Positions 8,584-14,849 of a stretch of 15,253 nucleotides of DNA are shown piece after piece. The DNA is from Bacillota bacterium (GTDB taxonomy: Bacteria; Bacillota; Clostridia; Oscillospirales; Ruminococcaceae). Numbering within the stretch: the stretch's first letter is position 1; each line of letters opens with the position of its first letter. The stretch lies in assembly GCA_023458875.1 (NCBI GenBank), contig JAEWXO010000074.1, forward strand, positions 1 to 15,253. The letters run 5' to 3'. Under the pieces are notes generated by a model. That model saw only the letters and a list, made by a program, of their open reading frames with translations. It did not search any database and had not been told where the DNA came from. Made by a program: the position numbers and the translations under genes.

Positions 8584-8614
8584 TGGGAAGAACAGCAATA
8601 TCTTGGGACGAACA
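8584..8614 (-). promoter_or_regulatory. LytTR-type direct repeats, probable AgrA operator
   Basis: On the minus strand TGTTCGTCCCA and TGTTCTTCCCA are two 11-base copies differing at one position, 20 bases apart start to start, about two helical turns. The nearer copy ends 6 bases upstream of the -35 box. LytTR regulators such as AgrA and VirR bind paired direct repeats with this kind of spacing next to the -35. The only LytTR regulator in the window is encoded next door at 9982-10707, so autoinduction is the simple reading. Confidence 0.75.
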
Positions 8615-8616
8615 AC

Positions 8617-8651
8617 AAAAAACTCGTTGATATAATAAGAATATCAGCGAG
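8617..8651 (-). terminator. Intrinsic terminator after agrC
   Basis: On the minus strand CTCGCTGATAT and ATATCAACGAG (11 bp with one G-U) form a stem around a 7-base loop, followed directly by TTTTTTG. It ends the agrA-agrC transcript 9 bases after the agrC stop and isolates it from the agrBD promoter. Confidence 0.85.
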
Positions 8652-8659
8652 CTTTAAAT

Positions 8660-9985
8660 TTATATATCATGTTTCCTGTATAAAGTCATCGTGTTATAGA
8701 ACATGTTATCTTCTATGTAAAAATCATAATGTCCATTATACTTCTTTATAATATTTTTTATTATCTTTGTACCAAATCCATGTTTCAAAGAGTTTTCTTT
8801 CAACGAAATCAGATTATTGTCCCTATCTTTTTCTATTGATGACAATGTATTTTTTATCGTAATATCTACCTTATCGTTATCAGTTTTTATCTGTACATCA
8901 ATATAAGTGTCAGATTGACATTTACAGCATGCCTCTATTGCATTATCAAGGAGATTCCCCAATAAACTGCACCAATCAATATCATCTATTCCAAAAAAAT
9001 CCTTTGATATGCTGGACATTACTTTTATTCCATTTTTTCTTGCAAAAGATAGCTTTGAATTTAGTACAGCATTAATAATATCATTTCCCGTATCAACAGG
9101 TATATCAACTAAGTCATTATCTGCAATGACAGCAGAAAGATGCTTTTGCATTTCTAAATACTGAGCATTATTTAGAAGCGTCATAAGAACATTATAATGC
9201 TGTTTTACATCATGACGTATACAATGAATTTCCTCATATTGACTTTGAAGATTTGCAGCATAAAGTTTTTGATATTCATTTTGCTGTTTTAATGTGCGAT
9301 TTTCTGATTCAGTGATGTTTGCTTTACTTAATTTATTGACCATAAAAAAACAGACAATATTAATAATCGCCATGCCTGCTTTAGCAGCAAGCAAATACAA
9401 TGTATCTTTTTCAGACAGTTCATTGTGTATTTGAACCATATGAATTAATATAAACGCAATTATTGATATACCCAAAACTGAAAAAATCAAAAACCATTCT
9501 GAAAATTTTAATGTCATTGATTTCTTTGTAGTTATTTTCAGAATTATTTGATAAACATATGTCACAGTTATTTGTACAAGTACTATCATTATAAAGCGAT
9601 AAATATTTCTGCTGTTATAAATACTTTCCAGGTTGCTATCTGTTACTGTGGTTAACGTAGCTGCAACAATTGTATTTACCATAATAATACACGCAAAAGG
9701 TAAAATAGAAGCGACGGCTTTTTTTAATATACTCCCATCTAAAAACACAAGTGTAAACACGAATACCGCAACAGGATAAATTAGACCAATAACCCCTTCA
9801 AAAAATGTGAGACTATTTATTATCGTTACCAGCACAACGTGCCCCAAAATGCCGACTAAAAAAATAATTTTATTTTTTTGATTTTTAATATTAAAATCTA
9901 AAAAAGCACAAACGAAATGAAAGATAATACATCCTTCGTATACATTTACCAGCAACTCAAATACATTCCAAATTGCATCTTTCAT
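8660..9985 (-). CDS. agrC: AgrC-like sensor histidine kinase (GHKL family)
   Basis: 441 residues. The first 220 hold about six membrane helices, the peptide-sensing module. A coiled linker (residues 222-250) leads to the phosphoacceptor H258 in CIRHDVKQHYN, the HPK10-type form. The ATPase domain shows the N box LLGNLLDNAIEAC (N344, N348, E351) and a G box HGFGTKIIKNI (402-412). This is the AgrC/ComD/VirS class that detects cyclic or linear peptides from outside and phosphorylates a LytTR regulator. The ATG at 9985 overlaps the agrA stop by four bases, and GAGG lies 8 bases upstream. The cognate signal is most likely the AgrD at 7805-7942. Confidence 0.93.
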   Translation of the reverse strand: MKDAIWNVFELLVNVYEGCIIFHFVCAFLDFNIKNQKNKIIFLVGILGHVVLVTIINSLTFFEGVIGLIYPVAVFVFTLVFLDGSILKKAVASILPFACIIMVNTIVAATLTTVTDSNLESIYNSRNIYRFIMIVLVQITVTYVYQIILKITTKKSMTLKFSEWFLIFSVLGISIIAFILIHMVQIHNELSEKDTLYLLAAKAGMAIINIVCFFMVNKLSKANITESENRTLKQQNEYQKLYAANLQSQYEEIHCIRHDVKQHYNVLMTLLNNAQYLEMQKHLSAVIADNDLVDIPVDTGNDIINAVLNSKLSFARKNGIKVMSSISKDFFGIDDIDWCSLLGNLLDNAIEACCKCQSDTYIDVQIKTDNDKVDITIKNTLSSIEKDRDNNLISLKENSLKHGFGTKIIKNIIKKYNGHYDFYIEDNMFYNTMTLYRKHDI

Positions 9986-10707
9986 CTTAACGACCTCAAA
10001 TATAAAGTATATTGTTCGTTTAAAGTTTTTTTATATGAACGCCCTATAGAAATTATTGAATTATCTTTCAACTTAATCTCTTCATTTGGATAATCAATAA
10101 AGCTTATGTTTCTCATATTTACTAAACAGCGATTATGCACTCTTATAAAATCATAAGTAATATATTTATCTGCTGTTTCAATAAGTTTTCCCCTTACTCG
10201 TATCTCTGATTTTAGTAAATGATACACCAAATAATTCTTTTCGCTTGATATGTAAAATATATCTCTTATACAAATCCTTTTCTTTTCTGAATAAGCCAAT
10301 TCAAGAATTATCATTTCATTTTGTTTAATATGACGGAATAATTTCTTTACTACATTTTTTAATTGAATTTCAAGATGTTCAGATGGATATTTTCTTATAA
10401 AATGGAATGGCTGAAAATCCAATGCACTAAATACAAGCTCACTTTCAGTGGTTACAAAAATAATAAAAGTTGTAAATGATATTTCTCTTAATGCTGCGGC
10501 AATTTCAAACCCATTAATTTCAGGCATTCTTATGTCGAGAAAAATTGCATCATATTCATTTTCAGAATATTTGTCTAGTAATTTATATCCAGAAGCAAAA
10601 GTATCAACTTGTTCACAACATAAATTATTAGTTTGTAATTCTCGTAAAATTAAATTCTTTAATAGGTCTAATGTAATTTTATCATCATCGCAAATAGCAA
10701 TTCTCAT
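9982..10707 (-). CDS. agrA: AgrA-like response regulator (receiver plus LytTR domain)
   Basis: 241 residues when started at the ATG at 10707 (AAGGAC about 10 bases upstream). The frame is open to 10758, but MRIAICDDDK is the standard receiver start and the extra 17 codons lie over the promoter. The receiver domain has the acidic pocket CDDD (D7-D9), phosphoacceptor D58 in IFLDIRMPEINGFE and K106. Residues from about 130 form a LytTR DNA-binding domain with the diagnostic FIRVHNRCLVNM stretch. It should bind the repeats at 8584-8614 and activate agrBD and the effector operon. It is the first gene of the agrA-agrC transcript. Confidence 0.94.
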   Translation of the reverse strand: MRIAICDDDKITLDLLKNLILRELQTNNLCCEQVDTFASGYKLLDKYSENEYDAIFLDIRMPEINGFEIAAALREISFTTFIIFVTTESELVFSALDFQPFHFIRKYPSEHLEIQLKNVVKKLFRHIKQNEMIILELAYSEKKRICIRDIFYISSEKNYLVYHLLKSEIRVRGKLIETADKYITYDFIRVHNRCLVNMRNISFIDYPNEEIKLKDNSIISIGRSYKKTLNEQYTLYLRSLR

Positions 10708-10729
10708 ACTATCACCGTCCTTATTGTAT

Positions 10730-10758
10730 ATTTTACCACAGAATAATATATTTTTCAA
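10730..10758 (-). promoter_or_regulatory. Promoter of agrA-agrC
   Basis: On the minus strand TTGAAA (10758-10753) and TAAAAT (10735-10730) are 17 bases apart, 22 bases upstream of the agrA start. No LytTR repeat is visible here, which suggests constitutive supply of the two-component pair. Confidence 0.6.
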
Positions 10759-10776
10759 TGATAAGCAAGATATTTT

Positions 10777-10812
10777 ACAGCCGGATTCTCATTATCGTGG
10801 GAATTCGGCTGT
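10777..10812. repeat. Inverted repeat upstream of agrA
   Basis: ACAGCCGGATTC and GAATTCGGCTGT (12 bp with one G-U) enclose a 12-base loop. The T-run after it is weak on both strands (TTTC on plus). It marks the boundary between the agr block and the non-coding mobilisation region and may be a weak terminator or an operator. Confidence 0.45.
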
Positions 10813-11132
10813 TTCTATGTCCTGCCTTATAGAGAGCAACACTTCATAGCAAGTTGTACAAAGATAGAATGTCTAAATTGTATAATTGGCAGAATTTCAA
10901 AAAAGTTTTTCAAAACCACCGTAAAAAACAGCTTTTTTTGTCCTATTAAGTGAAGGGCATTATTCTGCACAGTGAAAAGATAAGGTAAGAACTGAGCAAA
11001 ACCGTGAGGTCAAAGGGGATCATGATATACGCACCTCGTCCCGTGTCCGCTTGGACATAAAAATTGCAGGCTCCAGCCTGCAACGGTTTGCGGTCTGTGA
11101 CCGCTTTTAAAGGGGGTGCAGAGGAAAGCTGC
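10813..11132. other. Non-coding region rich in hairpins ahead of oriT
   Basis: No credible gene is seen. The stretch holds small stem-loops: GTCC-GCTT-GGAC (11045-11056), GCAGGCT/AGCCTGC (11066-11081) and GCGGTC/GACCGC followed by TTTT (11090-11108), the last a possible plus-strand terminator. The densest structure is right before the oriT, as is usual for mobilisation origins, where accessory protein sites or leader RNAs sit. A TATAAT at 10881-10886 has no good -35. Confidence 0.55.
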
Positions 11133-11192
11133 CACACTCGGTCTATTTTCGCAAAAATAGTCCTAGTGTGTTAGAACTATTCCGCAGAATAG
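11133..11192 (+). other. oriT: MobV-type origin of transfer (oriT) with nick site
   Basis: CACACT (11133-11138) and AGTGTG (11165-11170) form an outer inverted repeat, with an inner hairpin CTATTTT-CGCA-AAAATAG between them. The sequence TAGTGTG followed by TTA matches the nick region of the pMV158 oriT, placing the cut between 11170 and 11171. A further small hairpin, CTATTC-CGCA-GAATAG, follows at 11177-11192. The relaxase gene of the matching MobV family starts 46 bases later. Recognition is from known oriT text and position. Confidence 0.85.
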
Positions 11193-11237
11193 AGGTGTCG
11201 CTTCGCTCCCATTACTTCAATCAAAGGAGGACTTCAT

Positions 11238-12476
11238 ATCAGCTACGCAATAATCAGAAATGAAAACCACAAGGTAAATGCCGTACCTCTGTTGGAACGT
11301 CATAATGAAAGGCACAACAAAAATTACAGCAACAAGGATATTGACCTTTCTCGCTCACATCTGAATTACCACTTAAAACAAATTCAAGCAGAGTCATATC
11401 TCAAAGAATTTGAAAGGATACGCACTAGGCAGAATTTAAAAGGAAACCTACGTCTGCACGGTGAAAAGCAAAGCACCATTCTCTGCGAATTCATAATCAC
11501 CTCCGACAATGAATTTTTTGACAGGCTTGGTGCGGATAAAACAAAACGGTTCTTTGAACAGGCATATGATTTTGTGACTGCAAAGGTTGGCGGTGAGCAG
11601 TATGTGGTGTCCGCTGTGGTTCATATGGACGAAGCCACCCCGCATATGCACATTTCTTTTATTCCCGTAATCAACGGCAAGGATAGAAAGGGGCAACCTT
11701 GTAAGCGTATTAACTGTTCCGAGTTTTGGAAAGGCAGAGACAGCTATTCTCAATTGCAGGATGAATACTTTGATTATATGACTAACACTTGCGGTTATGC
11801 TCTTGAACGTGGGCAGAAAGGAAGTACAGCTGAGCATTTATCCGTTGCAGAATTTAAGTTAAAAAAGACGGAAGAACAGCTTAACGAAGTGTCGGAGCAG
11901 CTTTCGGAAATTGGAGTTATCGAGGATATTAAGCCAAAAGGACTTCCTCTGAATACGGTTGCCTTAAAAAAGGCAGATTACGAAACGCTCTCCGCTGCTG
12001 CAAAGGGTTATGTTACCGCTAAAACCGCTGAAGAAGAAAATATTACACTCAAAACTGAGTGCCAAAATTTACAGACAGAAAATGAAATTCTAAAAAAAGA
12101 GAACAACATAATTTTGGGACAGCTCCACGATATTGATTACCGATATAGTCAGTATTATGCGGAAACAGCAGATGAGCGTGAATTGTTGGAGGAGAACCAA
12201 AAGCTGAAATCCGAGAACGGCAACATTTCCAATCAGGTACATACTTTATCTGCTGAAATACTGGCTTTGAAAAATGATGTTGAAAAATCCGCATCAACTA
12301 TTTCTGAAAAGGAAATTAAAATTCAGCAGCTTAATACCGAGCTTACCGAGAAAAATACACTACTCCAAACCTTGCAGAAAAAATTTGACAGGGTTATAGA
12401 ATTCCTTAAACTAAAAAATTTGAAAGAGGAATGGGAGAAATTTATTAAGCACGTCACACAACATAAATCACGATAA
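11238..12476 (+). CDS. tnpZ: MobV-family relaxase (TnpZ/Pre-like), with apparent ATC start
   Basis: About 412 residues if started at the ATC at 11238, which lies 7 bases after a perfect AAAGGAGG. Translation from there gives SYAIIRNEN... with H22 in ERHNERHN, exactly the place of the catalytic His22 of MobM from pMV158 (KHNER), and then NKDIDLSRSHLNY as in MobM SNKDINPSRSHLNY. The metal-binding HMDEATPHMH motif is at 129-138. The only other start is a TTG at 11292, which has no ribosome binding site and would delete the conserved first strand. The C-terminal 200 residues are a long coiled coil. It nicks the oriT just upstream and pilots the strand during conjugation using another element's transfer channel. 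Either a rare ATC start is used or ATG has mutated. The layout relaxase, small protein, serine recombinase is that of Tn4451. Confidence 0.92.
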   Translation: MSYAIIRNENHKVNAVPLLERHNERHNKNYSNKDIDLSRSHLNYHLKQIQAESYLKEFERIRTRQNLKGNLRLHGEKQSTILCEFIITSDNEFFDRLGADKTKRFFEQAYDFVTAKVGGEQYVVSAVVHMDEATPHMHISFIPVINGKDRKGQPCKRINCSEFWKGRDSYSQLQDEYFDYMTNTCGYALERGQKGSTAEHLSVAEFKLKKTEEQLNEVSEQLSEIGVIEDIKPKGLPLNTVALKKADYETLSAAAKGYVTAKTAEEENITLKTECQNLQTENEILKKENNIILGQLHDIDYRYSQYYAETADERELLEENQKLKSENGNISNQVHTLSAEILALKNDVEKSASTISEKEIKIQQLNTELTEKNTLLQTLQKKFDRVIEFLKLKNLKEEWEKFIKHVTQHKSR

Positions 12477-12489
12477 CAGGAGGTTATAC

Positions 12490-12642
12490 ATGAAAAGAAT
12501 TATGATTAACGAAAACAAGGTAAAGGTCACAATACATATTCCCGATGATGTTTCGGAAACGGTCAGACAGCAGAAAATTAACCGTTTGTATGATATTCTG
12601 AAACCAAAAATCATTATGGAATGCAAAGAAAAAGTGGCATAA
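12490..12642 (+). CDS. tnpW: Small TnpW-like transposon protein
   Basis: 50 residues, MKRIMINENKVKV to KEKVA, with AGGAGG 6 bases before the ATG and only 13 bases after the relaxase stop, so it is in the same operon. Small proteins of this kind, with a short beta start and a helical RQQKINRLYDILK segment, regularly sit beside the recombinase in Tn4451-type elements and are called TnpW there. Their role is not established; a helper or regulator of excision or of the recombinase promoter is possible. Position makes it a real gene; the family name rests on context and general resemblance. Confidence 0.7.
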   Translation: MKRIMINENKVKVTIHIPDDVSETVRQQKINRLYDILKPKIIMECKEKVA

Positions 12643-12658
12643 AAATATATGCCACTTT
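12631..12658 (+). terminator. Perfect hairpin overlapping the tnpW stop
   Basis: AAAGTGGCAT and ATGCCACTTT (10 bp, perfect) surround an 8-base A/T loop, and the left arm includes the last codons of the tnpW-like gene. The T-run after it is only TTTC, so it may act as a weak terminator or a message-stabilising stem separating the relaxase operon from the recombinase promoter. Confidence 0.55.
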
Positions 12659-12671
12659 CACGCTTTACCAC

Positions 12672-12728
12672 TTGAAATTAAAAGCCGATTATGATATACT
12701 ATTACATATAGAACAACGCATTATCGGC
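12672..12728 (+). promoter_or_regulatory. Recombinase promoter with overlapping inverted repeat
   Basis: TTGAAA (12672-12677) and TATACT (12695-12700) are 17 bases apart. GCCGATTATG (12684-12693), between the boxes, recurs inverted as CATTATCGGC (12719-12728) with one mismatch, downstream of the expected start site. Because one arm is in the spacer and the other in the leader, it looks like a repressor operator pair rather than an RNA terminator, although TTTTTT follows the second arm. Confidence 0.6.
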
Positions 12729-12752
12729 TCACTTTTTTGGAGGCTGATAATA

Positions 12753-14324
12753 ATGCAAAAAACTTTTGCATCAACAAAAATCACAGCAATATATGTTCGC
12801 CGTTCGGTAAGCGACAAGGACAAGGGCAACAATTCCTTATCCATTGACGCACAGAAAGCGGAGTGCATGAGATATTTTGAGAACGGAGGTAAGGTTAAGA
12901 AAGACAGCTACAGGATTTATTGTGATGATGGTAAGAGTGGCAAGGATATTGCTCACCGTCCTGCTTTTCAGCAGATGATGTCAGACGCAAAGGACGGTTT
13001 ACTTGACAGAATAATCGTGAAAAAGTATGACCGTTTCAGCCGTAATATGCGGGAATATCTCAACATTACAGACGAGCTTGATAAAATGGGAATAGGCGTT
13101 ATTTCACTTTCCGAGCCGTTTAACACCTCAACCAAAGAGGGACGAATGATGAGGAATAACCTGCTGAATTTTGCGGAATTTGAGCGTGAAACCATTGCGG
13201 CAAGAGTTGCGGACGCTTATGCTACCCGTGCGGTAGAAACAGGGTTTTATCAGGGCGGAAAGAAATACTACGGCTTTGAATCGGAAAGACGAACCATAAA
13301 CGGTAAAACAGGCTCGGTGCTTGTTCCGTCTGACAGGGCAAACGTCATTCAGATTGCCTATGAAATGTATAAAGAGCCGTCTGTTTCGCTGAAGGACGTT
13401 ATCGACTATTTTCGTGAAAACGGAATTGAAACCTCGTCAAAATCCTATAACAGCAAACGTGAAGTATCGGTTATGGACAGGTCGCATTTGAGCAAGCTGC
13501 TTGACAGTCCTTTGTATGTTCGTGCCGATATTGAGGTGTACAAATTTCTTTCCGCAAAGGGTTACCGTATGATTGATGATGTGGAAGCCTATGACGGTGT
13601 TCACGGCTTGTTTATGCACAAGGACGAAAACGGCGGATATTTTATCAAGGTCGGTTATCACGAGGGACTTGTAAGTGCCGAAACGTGGCTTGCGGTGCAG
13701 GATAAAAAGGAGCATAATTTTCGTATTCCAAACAACGGCAAGAGCAATAATTCATGGTTGGTGGGACTTGTGAAATGCGCTCACTGCGGTTATTCCATTC
13801 ACGTTTATTACGGTTGGAATGCAAGTCATACAAAGCAGTGGCGGTATTACCGTGACACAGGGGCATACAATGCGGTGGGCTGTAAATCCAAATCACTGAA
13901 AATCCGCCCCGATTATCTGGAACAGGTGGTTTTCGATGCCATGCAGGAGCGACTTGACACGCTGACAATTATCAAGAATGAGCAGCAAAAGCCTGACAAC
14001 GAAACAGAGGGCATAAAGGCTGAAATTGCTCGTGCTGACAATGAAATTCGTCAGCTTATGGATAAGCTTGCAGAGGCGGACGAGGTTTTATTTGAGTACA
14101 TTCAAAAGCGTATTAAGGATTTGCACAGCAGAAAATCCGATTTGGAGGACAAGCTTGTTACACGAGAACGCAGGAAGAAAACCATTGATACCTCTCCGCT
14201 GATTGAGCCTTTGAGTCGCTGGGAAGAACTTACCGCCCAGCAAAAACACGAAGCCGCTGTTACTATTATTGATGTCATTAACATTTCCGATGATACGGGA
14301 ATTGACATCAGGTTTAGTTTTTAA
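12753..14324 (+). CDS. tnpX: Large serine recombinase (TnpX-like)
   Basis: 523 residues from the ATG at 12753 (GGAGG 9 bases upstream); the frame is open further upstream but only through the promoter. The N-terminal resolvase domain shows IYVRRSVSDKD with catalytic S18, then SLSIDAQKAEC, KKYDRFSRN and the FERETIAARV segment of the long helix. The recombinase domain follows, a zinc-ribbon start CAHCGY at C342/C345 with a later cysteine in VGCKSKS, and a coiled coil between about 410 and 475 (EIARADNEIRQLMDKL). Such enzymes integrate and excise elements between short att sites with a two-base core (GA for TnpX of Tn4451). Length is somewhat short for TnpX (about 700). It reads toward the right junction of the element, 67 bases away. 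Confidence 0.93.
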   Translation: MQKTFASTKITAIYVRRSVSDKDKGNNSLSIDAQKAECMRYFENGGKVKKDSYRIYCDDGKSGKDIAHRPAFQQMMSDAKDGLLDRIIVKKYDRFSRNMREYLNITDELDKMGIGVISLSEPFNTSTKEGRMMRNNLLNFAEFERETIAARVADAYATRAVETGFYQGGKKYYGFESERRTINGKTGSVLVPSDRANVIQIAYEMYKEPSVSLKDVIDYFRENGIETSSKSYNSKREVSVMDRSHLSKLLDSPLYVRADIEVYKFLSAKGYRMIDDVEAYDGVHGLFMHKDENGGYFIKVGYHEGLVSAETWLAVQDKKEHNFRIPNNGKSNNSWLVGLVKCAHCGYSIHVYYGWNASHTKQWRYYRDTGAYNAVGCKSKSLKIRPDYLEQVVFDAMQERLDTLTIIKNEQQKPDNETEGIKAEIARADNEIRQLMDKLAEADEVLFEYIQKRIKDLHSRKSDLEDKLVTRERRKKTIDTSPLIEPLSRWEELTAQQKHEAAVTIIDVINISDDTGIDIRFSF

Positions 14325-14332
14325 TGAAAAAT

Positions 14333-14356
14333 CCCCGATAGTTGCTTCTATAGGGG
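14333..14356 (+). terminator. Hairpin after the recombinase gene, near the element end
   Basis: CCCCGATAG and CTATAGGGG pair over nine positions with one mismatch around a 6-base loop, eight bases after the tnpX stop. No T-run follows. It may terminate tnpX or form part of the recombinase binding site at the element end. Confidence 0.5.
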
Positions 14357-14384
14357 TAATATGTGAAAGAAATCGTTGATAGGG

Positions 14385-14396
14385 TGTGGGGATGGG
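14385..14396. other. Probable right end (att junction) of the Tn4451-like element
   Basis: Reading the helicase fragment on the minus strand, recognisable protein ends at MLSATP (P codon at 14396-14394) and then becomes IPTPYQRFLSH, unlike any helicase. The boundary is therefore at or next to 14393. A GA dinucleotide, the core used by TnpX-type recombinases, is present at 14391-14392. The opposite end with the rest of the helicase is not in the window. Confidence 0.6.
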
Positions 14397-14849
14397 CGTA
14401 GCTGAAAGCATAAGAACCTTAGTCTTTACACCCGCACGAATAACCTTTTTAAGAAGCTTTATATATCTGTTTTCTTTTTCATTCTCATCCGGATTTTCTA
14501 AAATCTTTCCGCCATTACGGAAGTTATGTGATTCATCAATTACGACAAGGTCATAGTTTCCCCAGTTAAGTCTGTCAAGATCAAGGCCGTTGGATGTTCC
14601 TCTTGTCCGGTTTAAATCTGTGTGATAAAGTACATCATAGCGTAGGCGGTCGGAAGCTATAGGATTATTAATGTAATTATCCTTATATGTATTCCAGTTG
14701 TTTGTAAGTTTTTTAGGGCAGAGAACAAGAACTGATTTGTTTCTGTTTTCATAATACTTTATAACCGCAAGAGAAGTAAAAGTTTTACCAAGACCTACAC
14801 TGTCTGCAAGGATACAACCATTAAATTTTTCAAGTTTATTTATCCTGAA
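14391..14849 (-). pseudogene. SNF2-type helicase fragment, disrupted at both ends
   Basis: One frame without stops, about 150 residues of helicase: RINKLEKFNG, Walker A ILADSVGLGKTFTSLAVI (about 14760-14815), a NWGNYD stretch, motif II LVVIDESHNFRNGG and motif III VLMLSATP at the junction near 14393. This is the first half of the motor of a large SNF2-like helicase found in Firmicute defence islands, often near a Mod methyltransferase and a Res-type helicase. The upstream side is cut by the IS1380 element at 14843/14844, with a stop (TAA, 14852-14850) just inside the insertion. The C-terminal half is absent. It cannot make a working protein. With the Res gene at the other end in the same orientation, it looks like a remnant of the same locus. 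Confidence 0.85.

Noticed and set aside
11045..11108. Riboswitch or structured RNA gene from clustered hairpins
   Set aside because: The stems are short and independent, with no conserved riboswitch core text; their position beside oriT explains them.
10946..11137. Minus-strand open frame of 63 codons over the pre-oriT region
   Set aside because: It runs through the hairpins before oriT, has no ribosome binding site and no protein-like conservation that I recognise; the DNA structure explains the region better.
14088..14411. Minus-strand open frame of 107 codons starting MLSATP
   Set aside because: Its first six codons are the end of the helicase fragment; the rest is antisense to the recombinase gene and is not a gene of its own.
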